Positions 39,978 to 48,435 are shown, counted from the stretch's first letter. The stretch: 57,490 bases of DNA from an uncultured Clostridia bacterium (GCA_946407675.1 CAMJPK010000002.1:1-57490); one strand, 5' to 3'. Numbers and translations are program-made. The notes: a model not told the origin generated them from the sequence alone.

Positions 39978-41312
39978 TTATGCGTTCAGATCCTTCATGA
40001 ACTTGACCAGGCCGGTGGCCTCGTTGGGGGCGACGATGATCTTCCAGCCAGGCAGCTGCTCCTCAAGCTCGCCCTTCAGGACGGCGGCCTTGCCGGGGAT
40101 GATGAGGTCGCGGCTGGCGATCTTGCTCTCGATGTCGTTCTCCTTGAAGAAGCGGGCGATGGAGCCGGCGCTGAACTTGCCGGCGGCCCACGCCGTCAGA
40201 ACGGAATAACCGCCGGCGTCGGAGATCAGCAGGTTCACGGGAACGCCGGAGCGCTCCAGCTCGCCGGAGACGATGAAGTAGGTCAGCGCGAAGTCGACGG
40301 TGGTGGCGCAGGGGGAGTTCGCGTCGGCGCCGTTCAGGGCATAGATGCCCGGCTCGACCTTCATCGGCTTCTGCGGGTCGGTGAAGATGTTCTGGCGCAG
40401 GCCGAACAGCGGCAGCGCCTGGGCATAGCTCATGCCGTCCATCAGGACGATGGAGCCGTACTTCAGAATGAACATGCTCGCCAGCGCGGTCTGCTTGGTG
40501 GTGTCGCCGCCGGCGATCTTGCTCAGGTTGACGATGGAAGGATAGCCGAAGGTGCGGTCCTTGTCCTTCAGCGCGGCGCGGCGCACCTGGATGGCGTTGG
40601 CATAGGTATCCTTCACGTTGGCGCCGGTCACGTCCAGCACGAGGTCCTTGTAGCCCAGCGCCTCAATGGCGGCGGTCGTGTCATACAGCGCGTCCAGATC
40701 GGGGGCGGAAACGCCCAGCAGAACGCCCTTGGCCTTGGCCAGCTCGGCCATCTCCTTGTAGTTGTCGGGGGTCGCGCCGTTCAGGATGGGCTTCTCGGCA
40801 GCGCAGACATCCAGCGCGGCAGCGGCGGCCGCGGCGTCGGTGCACTCGAGAATGAGCGCGCGGCCGTGGCCCATGGCCTTCTTCACCAGCTCGACATAGG
40901 CGGCCTGATCGCCCTTGAAGGTGAGGTTCAGGACCTCGGTGTACATATGCTCGCCGATGCGCTCATAGCTGACCTTCTCGACCTCGGTGATCACCGCGTC
41001 GAAGTCGCACTTGGTGCAGATGTTCACGCCGAAGAGGGTGTGGGCGACGAAGGTCTTGTCGTGGCGGAAGAGAACGGTCTCGCCGCCGATGGCGTGCTCG
41101 GTCTCGCCGGCGCCGAACTTGAAGGACTTCATCGGGGGCGCAGTGGCCTCGCTGAGCGTTGCCTTCGCTTCGTCGGACATATGGGGGCACTTGTCGATGG
41201 GGATCGCGCCCTGCGCGACCTTCATGGCGAACGCCATGCAGGTGGGGTTGCCGCATTCCTTGCAGTTGGTCTTGGGGGTCAGCTTGAAAATATCAAGTCC
41301 TTTGAGTGCCAT
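39978..41312 (-). CDS. acsC: Corrinoid iron-sulfur protein, large (gamma) subunit
   Basis: This 444-residue subunit has an N-terminal [4Fe-4S] domain with C17, C20, C25 and C42 (TNCKECGNPTCMAF and DKCPHM), a TIM barrel (about 95-320), and a C-terminal cobamide-binding region with LISDAGGYSVLTAWAAGKFS. With AcsD it carries the methyl group to acetyl-CoA synthase. AAAGGAGG precedes the ATG. Confidence 0.97.
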   Translation of the reverse strand: MALKGLDIFKLTPKTNCKECGNPTCMAFAMKVAQGAIPIDKCPHMSDEAKATLSEATAPPMKSFKFGAGETEHAIGGETVLFRHDKTFVAHTLFGVNICTKCDFDAVITEVEKVSYERIGEHMYTEVLNLTFKGDQAAYVELVKKAMGHGRALILECTDAAAAAAALDVCAAEKPILNGATPDNYKEMAELAKAKGVLLGVSAPDLDALYDTTAAIEALGYKDLVLDVTGANVKDTYANAIQVRRAALKDKDRTFGYPSIVNLSKIAGGDTTKQTALASMFILKYGSIVLMDGMSYAQALPLFGLRQNIFTDPQKPMKVEPGIYALNGADANSPCATTVDFALTYFIVSGELERSGVPVNLLISDAGGYSVLTAWAAGKFSAGSIARFFKENDIESKIASRDLIIPGKAAVLKGELEEQLPGWKIIVAPNEATGLVKFMKDLNA

Positions 41313-41330
41313 GATGAACTTCCTCCTTTC

Positions 41331-42272
41331 TTAGGTCAGGTCCGCAATGAGCTCGGAAATGGTTTTTACGGACGCGGGGTGCCGGAGAATGACGGCGTTG
41401 GAACCGCCGGCCAGGCAGGCGGCAGCGGTGGAAACCTCCATCTGCACGCCGCGATTCTCGCGGGGGCCCCACTCGGGGAAGTCTTCCTCAGAAACCACGG
41501 ACTCCTTGACGGCCCACGCATCGTCGGCCACGGGGGTCACGATGGGCATCTGGAGCATGGCGTCGTTCTGGCTGAGCGCAGCGCCGCGGACGCGGTCGAG
41601 CGTGGAGGCCACATACTCAAAGCCGTAGCCGGCGGCGGCGGAGCCGACGTTCATGACATAGCTGTCGGCGGCCACGCCCATCTGGGAGATCAGGACGTTG
41701 AGCTGCTTGGCCAGGTTGATGTCCACGGCGGACTCGGCAGAGATCTTCTGGCCGTAAGCCATGACGGCGCCGGCGGCGATCTGCTTGTAGTCCTCGGTGC
41801 GGGCGGAGATCAGCAGGATGTTCTTGCCCTGCAGGGCCTCGGCCAGCTTGTTGAACATCTCGGCGTCCTTCTCGATGTTCTTGCAGCCCTGGATGGCCAG
41901 AGGAACATCGATGGCGTCGGCGACCTCTTTTGCGATGGCGACGCACTCGTCGATGGGCTTGTTTGCGCCATTGGGGTCGGCGCCCTCAAGGGTGAGGACG
42001 ACGAAATCGCCGCCGGGCATCTCGGATGCGCGCTTGGCGATCTCCCCGATGGTCTCAGCGCCGGCGTAGAATGCGGCGATGCCGGGGACGGTCTTGTCAT
42101 AACCGGAATCGGTGATCTCAACGCCGATCTTGACCCGGTTGGTGATGGGAGCGTCAAAGCTGTACAGCGGCATCACGTTCTCGCCGCCCAAAACAATTGC
42201 TTTGTCGCCCGTACCGATGGTCACTTCATTGACCGATGCGGTAAACTTCTGGGGTACACGCTTGAATGCCAT
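41331..42272 (-). CDS. acsD: Corrinoid iron-sulfur protein, small (delta) subunit
   Basis: This 313-residue TIM-barrel subunit is the partner of AcsC. Family stretches are VLGGENVMPLYSFDAPITN, GADPNGANKP and MQMEVSTAAACLAGGSNAVILRHP (here GVQMEVSTAAACLAGG). It lies 18 bases upstream of acsC. Two AcsD and two AcsC form the complex in characterised acetogens. Confidence 0.96.
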   Translation of the reverse strand: MAFKRVPQKFTASVNEVTIGTGDKAIVLGGENVMPLYSFDAPITNRVKIGVEITDSGYDKTVPGIAAFYAGAETIGEIAKRASEMPGGDFVVLTLEGADPNGANKPIDECVAIAKEVADAIDVPLAIQGCKNIEKDAEMFNKLAEALQGKNILLISARTEDYKQIAAGAVMAYGQKISAESAVDINLAKQLNVLISQMGVAADSYVMNVGSAAAGYGFEYVASTLDRVRGAALSQNDAMLQMPIVTPVADDAWAVKESVVSEEDFPEWGPRENRGVQMEVSTAAACLAGGSNAVILRHPASVKTISELIADLT

Positions 42273-42328
42273 AAAGTTTTTTCTCCCTTCGTGCTTGTCT
42301 TTTTCTATTCAAAATCATTTTGCCATGA

Positions 42329-43099
42329 TTAAGAAAACAGTTTTTTCGCGATCTCGACGACCGCGCGCTTGGCCGGGTTGGTCTCCGCCAGGCCGGTGGT
42401 GGGTTTTCCGCTGCAATCGTATTCGTACACCGTCTGGTCCTGCGGGATCACGCCGATGAGCTCCAGCCCGTGCCGCTCGATCTCCTCGCGAACGCCGTCG
42501 TTCAGTACGCCGTCCGGCGCGCGGTTCACGACGAGGACCAGCTTCTTCGGGTGCATGTTCATCTCCCCCACAAGCTCGGCGATCCGGGCGACCGCCTGGA
42601 TGCCGCGGCGGGAGCAGTCGGACACGAGGACGATGTAATCCACCGAGGGCAAAATGCCGCGGCTGATGTGCTCCATGCCGGCTTCGTTGTCCACGACCAT
42701 CCATTTGTAGGCGCTCTCCAGCTTTTGCAGCTGGGTCTGCAGCAGGCCGTTGACGTAGCAATAGCAGCCCTTCCCCTGCGTCCGTCCCATGACGAGCAGG
42801 TCAAAATCGTCCTCCTCGACCACCGCGGAGCGGAACTTGCAGTCGATGTAATCCTGCTTGGTCATTCCGGCGGGAATGGGGCTTGTCTCCACGAGGTCCG
42901 CCGACGCGACCTCCTCGCGGATGTCGCCCAGCGTGGTCTCGACCTCGACGCCGAGGACCTCATTCAGGTTGGAATTTGCGTCCGCATCCACCGCGAGGAC
43001 CGGGCCCATGTTCTGCTTGCACATCCAGTCGATCAGCATGCCGCAGAAGGTGGTCTTTCCGGTGCCGCCCTTTCCGGCGACGGCAATGGTGTTTGCCAT
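42329..43099 (-). CDS. acsF: CooC/AcsF-type nickel-insertion ATPase
   Basis: This 256-residue MinD/ParA-like ATPase has the deviant Walker A GKGGTGKTTF (9-18), DADANSNLNEVLG, and the CxC motif in GKGCYCYVNG that binds metal in CooC proteins. It helps load nickel into CO dehydrogenase or acetyl-CoA synthase. The ATG at 43099 follows GGAGG by 9 bases; the longer frame has no support. It is the first gene of the acs operon, with a leader of about 100 bases. Confidence 0.94.
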   Translation of the reverse strand: MANTIAVAGKGGTGKTTFCGMLIDWMCKQNMGPVLAVDADANSNLNEVLGVEVETTLGDIREEVASADLVETSPIPAGMTKQDYIDCKFRSAVVEEDDFDLLVMGRTQGKGCYCYVNGLLQTQLQKLESAYKWMVVDNEAGMEHISRGILPSVDYIVLVSDCSRRGIQAVARIAELVGEMNMHPKKLVLVVNRAPDGVLNDGVREEIERHGLELIGVIPQDQTVYEYDCSGKPTTGLAETNPAKRAVVEIAKKLFS

Positions 43100-43236
43100 A
43101 TCTGTGTTTCCTCCATTCGTTTTGCTCGGATGCCGCCGCCGCGCAAGCGCGCGACAGCACACCGGACCGCTTCCGATCCGGTGTGGGGGGATACCCGTGA
43201 ACGATTTATTTTACATCCGCCGCACGGGAATTACAA
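43100..43236 (-). promoter_or_regulatory. Promoter and structured leader of the acs operon
   Basis: On the minus strand TTGTAA (43236-43231), a 17-base spacer and TAAAAT (43213-43208). The leader contains a 9-bp hairpin CACACCGGA/TCCGGTGTG (43158-43185) and a second GC-rich one (GCCGCGCAAGCGCGC region). No T-run follows either, so they may affect mRNA stability or bind a regulator. No known riboswitch was recognised. Confidence 0.65.
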
Positions 43237-43295
43237 GGGGAAGTTGTTAAACATTTCGCACGCCCCTGTTCCCCTGCGGTACGTCCGCGCCCCGG

Positions 43296-43517
43296 TCAGT
43301 CCTCCGTGAAGCTGAAGCGCTGGTGCAGCCCGTCCGTCACGACATCGTAGATCACGCCGTCGCGCGTCTGCGTGGCCTCCACGCTGATCTCCGTGCCGAC
43401 GAGCTGAGAGCGGAGATACGCCTCGGTGTCGTCCGTCTCGACGGTGCTGACGAACACGTCGCGCATCTGGTTGCCGGAGCACTTGTTGAAGATCTCGCGG
43501 ATGAGCTCGTATCTCAT
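43296..43517 (-). CDS. Hypothetical protein of the nickel-handling trio
   Basis: This 73-residue protein starts MRYELIREIFNKCSGNQMRD and contains single cysteine and scattered acidic residues. Its ATG overlaps the cooT stop codon by 4 bases, which argues that it is real and coupled. No family is recognised. The position between cooT and the acs operon suggests work on nickel or the CODH/ACS complex. Confidence 0.7.
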   Translation of the reverse strand: MRYELIREIFNKCSGNQMRDVFVSTVETDDTEAYLRSQLVGTEISVEATQTRDGVIYDVVTDGLHQRFSFTED

Positions 43518-43708
43518 TGCCGCGTCCCTTCGATGACGATCTGGTTCTGTACCAGATCGACGCTTTTGAGCGTCCCGTACACGACGGTCTCCAGCCCCAT
43601 GATGTCGGTCAGCGTGATCTTGTCGCCCTCGGCACGCACGCCGCTGACATACTCGGCGAGCTTCGTGCGCTCGCTGCCGTCCGCCTTATAAACCGTAGAA
43701 AGGCACAT
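43514..43708 (-). CDS. cooT: CooT-family nickel-binding protein
   Basis: This 64-residue protein begins MCLSTVYKAD. The N-terminal Met-Cys is the signature of CooT, and Cys2 is the nickel ligand in the Rhodospirillum protein. The rest (VRAEGDKITLTDIMGLETVV, TLKSVDLVQNQIVIE) fits the short beta fold. It lies 6 bases downstream of the His-rich gene and overlaps the next one. It probably helps supply nickel for CODH/ACS. Confidence 0.9.
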   Translation of the reverse strand: MCLSTVYKADGSERTKLAEYVSGVRAEGDKITLTDIMGLETVVYGTLKSVDLVQNQIVIEGTRQ

Positions 43709-43714
43709 GGCGCA

Positions 43715-43984
43715 TCACGCTTTCAGCGCTTCCAGCGCCTTCGCCAGAAGCTCGTTGCCCGCGCCGAAGCTTTCCACCGCTTCGTCGATGAGCCTGGCCG
43801 CCTCGCCCTTGCCGCTGGCCTCCAGCTTGTGGCAGAGCTCATGCAGCTCCTCGGCGTGGTGGCGGTTGTGGTCCAGCATATAGCTCATCAGCGCCTCGGC
43901 CTGCTCGATGCTGTCAAACGCGGAGACGGGGCCGTGGGTATGCACATGGCCGTGGCCATGCTCGTGTTCATGCTCATGCATCAT
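43715..43984 (-). CDS. Small His-rich metal-binding protein
   Basis: This 89-residue protein has the N-terminus MMHEHEHEHGHGHVHTHG followed by two amphipathic helices (about 22-89) with DHNRHHAEELHELCHKL. The His run should bind nickel or cobalt. AAAGGAG lies 5-6 bases before the ATG. It is first in the trio with cooT, upstream of the acs operon, so a nickel store or carrier is likely. No named family is certain. Confidence 0.78.
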   Translation of the reverse strand: MMHEHEHEHGHGHVHTHGPVSAFDSIEQAEALMSYMLDHNRHHAEELHELCHKLEASGKGEAARLIDEAVESFGAGNELLAKALEALKA

Positions 43985-43999
43985 AATCGCTCCTTTCCG

Positions 44000-44115
44000 G
44001 TATGCATACTGCTTTACTATAATGTACCATGCAGCGGCCGAAAATGCAATCGCACCGCTTTCGTTGGTAATGCAAATTAGTTGAAACGGAAATTTTGGTT
44101 ATGCAAATAAGTTAA
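44000..44115 (-). promoter_or_regulatory. Putative control region of the nickel trio: direct repeats and palindrome
   Basis: ATGCAAATTAGTTGA (44070-44084) is repeated as ATGCAAATAAGTTAA (44101-44115) at a 31-base period, about three helical turns. A possible -10 box TATAGT (44021-44016, minus strand) lies between the repeats and the gene but has a poor -35 box, as expected for an activated promoter. A 10-base palindrome GTATGCATAC (44000-44009) follows before the ribosome site. Confidence 0.45.
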
Positions 44116-44131
44116 CGATCTCCGCTGCGCG

Positions 44132-45601
44132 TCACACGCGCTTCCACTTCGCGCCGCCGGGGATGTCGGTGATCTCAATGCCCTCCGCCTTCAGCTCGTC
44201 GCGGATGCGGTCGGCCACTTCAAAGTTCCGCTCCCTTTTCGCACGCTGGCGCTCATGGATGCGCGCGGTGATCGTGGGATCCTCCACGCCGTCCTCCGGG
44301 ATGACCGCGAACTGCGCGTTGGCCTTCGCCTGCTCTGCGGCCGCCTTCTCCGCCGCGTCGGCGGCGCGCTTTTCGATGGCCTTGTCGATGAGATTCAGCC
44401 CCAGCACGTTGTCAATGTGGTCGAGGGCGGCAAGCTTGGTGTCGTCCGTGGTCTTCGCCTTGAGGATGTCATAGAGCACCGTGACCGCCAGCGAGGTGTT
44501 CAGGTCGTTGTCCAGCGCGGCGGTGAACTTGTCGCGCAGCTTGAAGAAGTCCTCCTGCACGACGACGCTGCTGCCCGGCTTGAGCGCGGCGATCTTCGCG
44601 ATCAGCTTGAGATATGCGCCCTGCGCGTTGTCGAGGTTCTCCCAGGAGAAAACCAGCGCCTTGCGGTAATGGCTCTGCAGGCAGAAGAAGCGGTACGCCA
44701 GCGGGTCATAGCCCTTTTCCTCCAGCAGCGAGAGCGTCAAAAACTCGCCGCTGCTCTTGCTCATTTTTCCGGAGGTGGTGTTCAGGTGGTGAACGTGCAT
44801 CCAGAAATTGCACCATTTGTGGCCCAAATAGCTCTCGGACTGGGCAATTTCATTCGTGTGGTGGGGGAAGGCGTTGTCGATGCCGCCGCAGTGGATGTCC
44901 AGATCCTCGCCGAGGTGCTTCATGCTGATGCCGGAGCATTCGATGTGCCAGCCGGGATAGCCGACGCCCCAGGGGGAATCCCATTTCAGCGCCTGATCCT
45001 CAAACTTGCTCTTGGTAAACCAGAGGACGAAGTCGTTCTTGTTGCGCTTGTTGGCGTCGGCCTCCACGCCCTCACGGACGCCCTCGGCCAGATCCTCGGC
45101 GTTGAAGTCGTTGAAGACATAGTAGCGCGCAAGCTTGCTGGTGTCGAAGTAGACGTTGCCGCCCGCGAAGTAGGCGTAGCCGGTGTCCATCAGCCTGGTG
45201 ATGATCTTGATATACTCGTCGATGCAAGCCGTGGCGGGCTCCACGACGTCCGGACGGCGGATGTTGAGCTTGCGGCAGTCTTCAAAGAAGGCGTCGGTGT
45301 AAAACTGCGCGATCTCCATGACGGTCTTGTGCTCGCGCTTGGCGCCCTTGAGCATCTTGTCCTCGCCCTCGTCGGCGTCGCTGGTCAGGTGGCCGACGTC
45401 GGTAATGTTCATGACGCGCTTGACGTTGTAGCCGGTGAAGCGCAGGTATTTGTCCAGCACGTCCTCCATGATATAGGTGCGCAGGTTGCCGATGTGGGCG
45501 TAATGGTACACGGTGGGGCCGCAGGTGTACATCTTCACGATGTCCTTGTGCAGCGGCACGAACTCCTGCCGCGTGCGGGTGGCGGAATTGTAAAGCAGCA
45601 T
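44132..45601 (-). CDS. cysS: Cysteinyl-tRNA synthetase
   Basis: This class I synthetase of 489 residues has the HIGH motif as HIGN (YTCGPTVYHYAHIGNLRTYI) and KMSKS as GKMSKSSGEF. The zinc ligands are C27, the cysteine in WHIECS, and H/C in HHTNE. The ATG at 45601 follows AAGGAG by 8 bases and lies one base after the cysE stop. It shares the T-box leader with cysE. Confidence 0.97.
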   Translation of the reverse strand: MLLYNSATRTRQEFVPLHKDIVKMYTCGPTVYHYAHIGNLRTYIMEDVLDKYLRFTGYNVKRVMNITDVGHLTSDADEGEDKMLKGAKREHKTVMEIAQFYTDAFFEDCRKLNIRRPDVVEPATACIDEYIKIITRLMDTGYAYFAGGNVYFDTSKLARYYVFNDFNAEDLAEGVREGVEADANKRNKNDFVLWFTKSKFEDQALKWDSPWGVGYPGWHIECSGISMKHLGEDLDIHCGGIDNAFPHHTNEIAQSESYLGHKWCNFWMHVHHLNTTSGKMSKSSGEFLTLSLLEEKGYDPLAYRFFCLQSHYRKALVFSWENLDNAQGAYLKLIAKIAALKPGSSVVVQEDFFKLRDKFTAALDNDLNTSLAVTVLYDILKAKTTDDTKLAALDHIDNVLGLNLIDKAIEKRAADAAEKAAAEQAKANAQFAVIPEDGVEDPTITARIHERQRAKRERNFEVADRIRDELKAEGIEITDIPGGAKWKRV

Positions 45602-45602
45602 A

Positions 45603-46247
45603 TCAATTCTCCTTCTCATCAGAAGTATTGTGTTCCAGTTTGTCAAGGCGCTCGCGCAGCGCGGCGAGCTCCGCGGTGATCGGGTCGAGGATGTGGATCT
45701 GGTCGACCTCGGCGGCGTAGTTGACCTTCTCGCCGGCGATCTTCACGACGCGGGCGGGAACGCCGACGGCGGTGGCGTTGTCCGGGATCTCGCTGAGCAC
45801 GACGGCGTTGGCCGCGATGCGGACATTGTCGCCCACGCGGAAGGGGCCGAGCACCTTCGCGCCGGTTGCGATCATGACGTTGTTGCCGATGGTCGGGTGG
45901 CGCTTCCCGTTTTCCTTGCCGGTGCCGCCGAGCGTCACGCCGTGGTAAATGAGGCAGTCGTCCCCGACCTCGGCGGTCTCACCGATGACGACGCCCATGC
46001 CGTGGTCGATGACGAGGCGCTTGCCGATCTTCGCGCCGGGGTGGATCTCGATGCCCGTGCGGCGGCGGGACGCCTGCGAGATCCAGCGGGCGAGGAAAAA
46101 CAGCCCGTGCGTATAACACCAGTGCGCCTTGCGGTGCGCGCGCACGGCCTTCACGCCGGGGTACAGCAGCAAAATCTGCAGCGTGCTGCGCGCCGCGGGG
46201 TCGCGCGCCTTGTATGCCGCGATGGTTTCGCGCAAATCTTTGAACAT
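45603..46247 (-). CDS. cysE: Serine O-acetyltransferase
   Basis: This 214-residue left-handed beta-helix acetyltransferase makes O-acetylserine for cysteine synthesis. The N-terminus DLRETIAAYKARDPAARS, the catalytic IDHGMGVVIGETAEVG with the active histidine, and HGVTLGGTG are typical. It is the short (EpsC-like) form of Gram-positive bacteria. It is the first gene behind the cysteine T-box, so both the amino acid and its tRNA synthetase respond to uncharged tRNA-Cys. Confidence 0.96.
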   Translation of the reverse strand: MFKDLRETIAAYKARDPAARSTLQILLLYPGVKAVRAHRKAHWCYTHGLFFLARWISQASRRRTGIEIHPGAKIGKRLVIDHGMGVVIGETAEVGDDCLIYHGVTLGGTGKENGKRHPTIGNNVMIATGAKVLGPFRVGDNVRIAANAVVLSEIPDNATAVGVPARVVKIAGEKVNYAAEVDQIHILDPITAELAALRERLDKLEHNTSDEKEN

Positions 46248-46281
46248 AAAACCCTTTCCGTGCCGGGAGAAGCTGTCCGGC

Positions 46282-46530
46282 AAAAAACGCCTCCCATGCT
46301 TTCGCATGAGAGGCGTTTGCATCCGAACGCGGTTCCACTCCCGTTTGTCACTTTGCGGCGCGCTTTGCGCACCGCTTTCCGCCTTAACGCGGCGGGGTAC
46401 GCGGGGGCATTTCCTCCCCCGTCGGCTCCCGGGCGCATTTCGGGCTTCCCTTCCGCAACGCCGCTTGCAGCTTACCGCGGCGTCTCTCTGTCCGGCGGGT
46501 CTTTGCCCTACTTTTCCCGTTCATCGCCAG
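46282..46530 (-). ncRNA. T-box riboswitch, cysteine-specific
   Basis: On the minus strand the leader begins with GATGAACGGGAAAAGTAGGG (stem I base with the AGTA motif) and contains CAGAGAG and GGGAGCC. The probable specifier TGC sits at 46437-46435 in GAAATGCGCC. The T-box motif TGGAACCGCG lies at 46337-46328. The terminator stem AAACGCCTCTCATGC/GCATGGGAGGCGTTT with a T-run ends near 46282, 35 bases before cysE. Uncharged tRNA-Cys should pair and prevent termination. Confidence 0.92.
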
Positions 46531-46551
46531 ATTTCCAATTCAATAACCAGT

Positions 46552-46580
46552 ATATTATCACCGGGGCCCTGCGGTGTCAA
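46552..46580 (-). promoter_or_regulatory. Promoter of the T-box/cysE/cysS operon
   Basis: On the minus strand perfect TTGACA (46580-46575), a 17-base spacer and TAATAT (46557-46552). The -35 box overlaps the end of pgsA. Confidence 0.85.
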
Positions 46581-47101
46581 GATTTCCCGGCGAATACCGC
46601 CTTGTTTTTGATGAAATACTCCACGCCGGAGTAGACCGTCGTGCCCAGAATCACGATCTGGCAGAGGATGTTCAGCCACGCAGCGTCGAACACGAGCATG
46701 AAGCAGATGCACACCATCGTCGCGGCGGTCTTGACCTTGCCGCTCCACGCGGCGGCGATCACCTGCCCCTGCTCCACGGCGACGAGCCGCAGCCCACTCA
46801 CCGCGAATTCGCGCAGCAGCACGGCGGCCAGCACCCACGCCCACATCTTCCCGCAGCCGACGAGCCAGCACATGGCCGCGGCGACCAGGATCTTATCCGC
46901 CAGCGGGTCGAGGAATTTCCCGACGTTGCTGACCTGATTGTATTTCCGCGCGACGTAGCCGTCCAGCGTGTCGGTCACGCTGGCGAGGATGAAAACAGCG
47001 AGCGCCACCCAGTTCGCGCCGGGGAAGCCCCAGTATAAAATGACCAGAAACACGGGGATCAGCGCGATGCGTGCAAGCGTCAGTTTGGTTGCCGTGGTCA
47101 T
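46577..47101 (-). CDS. pgsA: CDP-diacylglycerol-glycerol-3-phosphate 3-phosphatidyltransferase
   Basis: This 174-residue membrane enzyme makes phosphatidylglycerol phosphate. The CDP-alcohol phosphotransferase motif DTLDGYVARKYN plus GKFLDPLADK (about 43-69) is complete. About five membrane segments are visible. It overlaps rimO by 4 bases; the rimO-pgsA order is common in Firmicutes. Confidence 0.95.
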   Translation of the reverse strand: MTTATKLTLARIALIPVFLVILYWGFPGANWVALAVFILASVTDTLDGYVARKYNQVSNVGKFLDPLADKILVAAAMCWLVGCGKMWAWVLAAVLLREFAVSGLRLVAVEQGQVIAAAWSGKVKTAATMVCICFMLVFDAAWLNILCQIVILGTTVYSGVEYFIKNKAVFAGKS

Positions 47102-48435
47102 TGCAGTTCCCCCTCCTCCTGCTCGCCGGTCAGCTCGCCGTCCATCACGCCGGTGATGCGCACGTCGGCGAAGCTGCCGGGCAGGCAGTCTCCTTCAAAG
47201 TACACCGTCCCGTCGATGTCCGGGGAATCCGCCCAGCTGCGCCCGGTGCGGTACGCCCCGTCCCCGTCGAAGCCGGTGCACAGCACACGCAGCGTCTTCC
47301 CGACGCACGACGCGTTGAAGTCGTCCATGATGCGGTCCTGGATCGCCATGATCTGCTCCGCGCGCTTTTGCGCCGTCTCGCTGTCAACGCGGTCGGGCAT
47401 GCTGGCCGCGGGCGTCCCCTCCTCCGGAGAATACGGGAATACGCCGGCGCGCTCGATGCGTGCCTGGCGCAGAAAGTCGCACAGCTCCTCAAATTCCGCC
47501 TCGCCCTCGCCGGGCAGGCCGGTGATGAGACTTGTGCGCAGCACCAGGCCGGGGATCTCCCGGCGCAGACGCGCAAACAGCGCGCGGATCATCTCGCCGC
47601 TGCCGCGGCGGTTCATGCGTTTCAGGATCGCAGAGTTGATGTGCTGGATCGGGATGTCCAGATACTTGACGATTTTCGGGTTGTCCGCGATCTCGCGGAT
47701 CAGTTCGTCGTCGATGAGCTCCGGGTAGAGATAGTGCAGGCGGATCCACGCCAGCCCTTCAATCTTCGAAAGCGCCCGGCACAGCTCGGCCAGCCGCGGC
47801 GCGCCGTACAGGTCCGTGCCGTAGCGGGTGATGTCCTGCGCGATGACGATGAGCTCCTTGCAGCCGGCGGCGACCAGATCGGCGGCCTCGGCGAGCACGT
47901 TTTCCATCGGGCGGCTGCGGAAGCGCCCGCGGATGTCCGGGATGGCGCAGTAGGCGCAGCGGTTGTCGCAGCCCTCCGCGATGCGGAGATAGGCCCAGCC
48001 GGGCCCCGTGGTCAGGTAACGCCCGAGCTCCTCCACCGGCGCGTTGCGGTCACCGAAGCGGTCCGCCGGCGCATCGGCCAGCGTGCTGCGCAGCACCTCG
48101 ACGATCTCGCCGAAGCTGCCCACGCCCACGAGCGCGTCCACCTCCGGCAGTTCGGCGCGCACCTCCTCGCGGTAGCGCTCGGTCAGGCAGCCCGTGACGA
48201 TGATTTTCCGCAGACGCCCCGCCGCCTTGAGCTGCGCCATCTCGAGGATGTTGTCGATGGCCTCGCTCTTCGCCGCGTCGATGAAGCCGCAGGTGTTGAT
48301 GATGACGGCGTCCGCCCCGTCCGGGTCCGGCACGAGGGTGTAGCCCGCGTCGGAGAGCAGGCAGAGCATCTGCTCGCTGTTTACCAGATTCTTTGCACAG
48401 CCCAGAGAAATGAGGGCCACTGTTTCGTTTGCCAT
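47098..48435 (-). CDS. rimO: Ribosomal protein S12 methylthiotransferase
   Basis: This 445-residue radical-SAM enzyme adds a methylthio group to an aspartate of ribosomal protein S12. It has the N-terminal UPF0004 domain with SLGCAKNLVNSE, NTCGFI and VTGCLTER (three cluster cysteines), the SAM cluster CDNRCAYCAIP, and a C-terminal TRAM domain (about 375-445). IDAAKSEAID and HYLYPE favour RimO over MiaB. The ATG at 48435 follows AGGAG; an earlier ATG at 48453 has no site. Confidence 0.95.
   Translation of the reverse strand: MANETVALISLGCAKNLVNSEQMLCLLSDAGYTLVPDPDGADAVIINTCGFIDAAKSEAIDNILEMAQLKAAGRLRKIIVTGCLTERYREEVRAELPEVDALVGVGSFGEIVEVLRSTLADAPADRFGDRNAPVEELGRYLTTGPGWAYLRIAEGCDNRCAYCAIPDIRGRFRSRPMENVLAEAADLVAAGCKELIVIAQDITRYGTDLYGAPRLAELCRALSKIEGLAWIRLHYLYPELIDDELIREIADNPKIVKYLDIPIQHINSAILKRMNRRGSGEMIRALFARLRREIPGLVLRTSLITGLPGEGEAEFEELCDFLRQARIERAGVFPYSPEEGTPAASMPDRVDSETAQKRAEQIMAIQDRIMDDFNASCVGKTLRVLCTGFDGDGAYRTGRSWADSPDIDGTVYFEGDCLPGSFADVRITGVMDGELTGEQEEGELQ

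Noticed and set aside
43158-43185. The acs leader hairpin as a riboswitch (cobalamin or nickel)
   Set aside because: The leader is only about 100 bases and lacks a B12-box or NiCo-type core; it is a simple hairpin.
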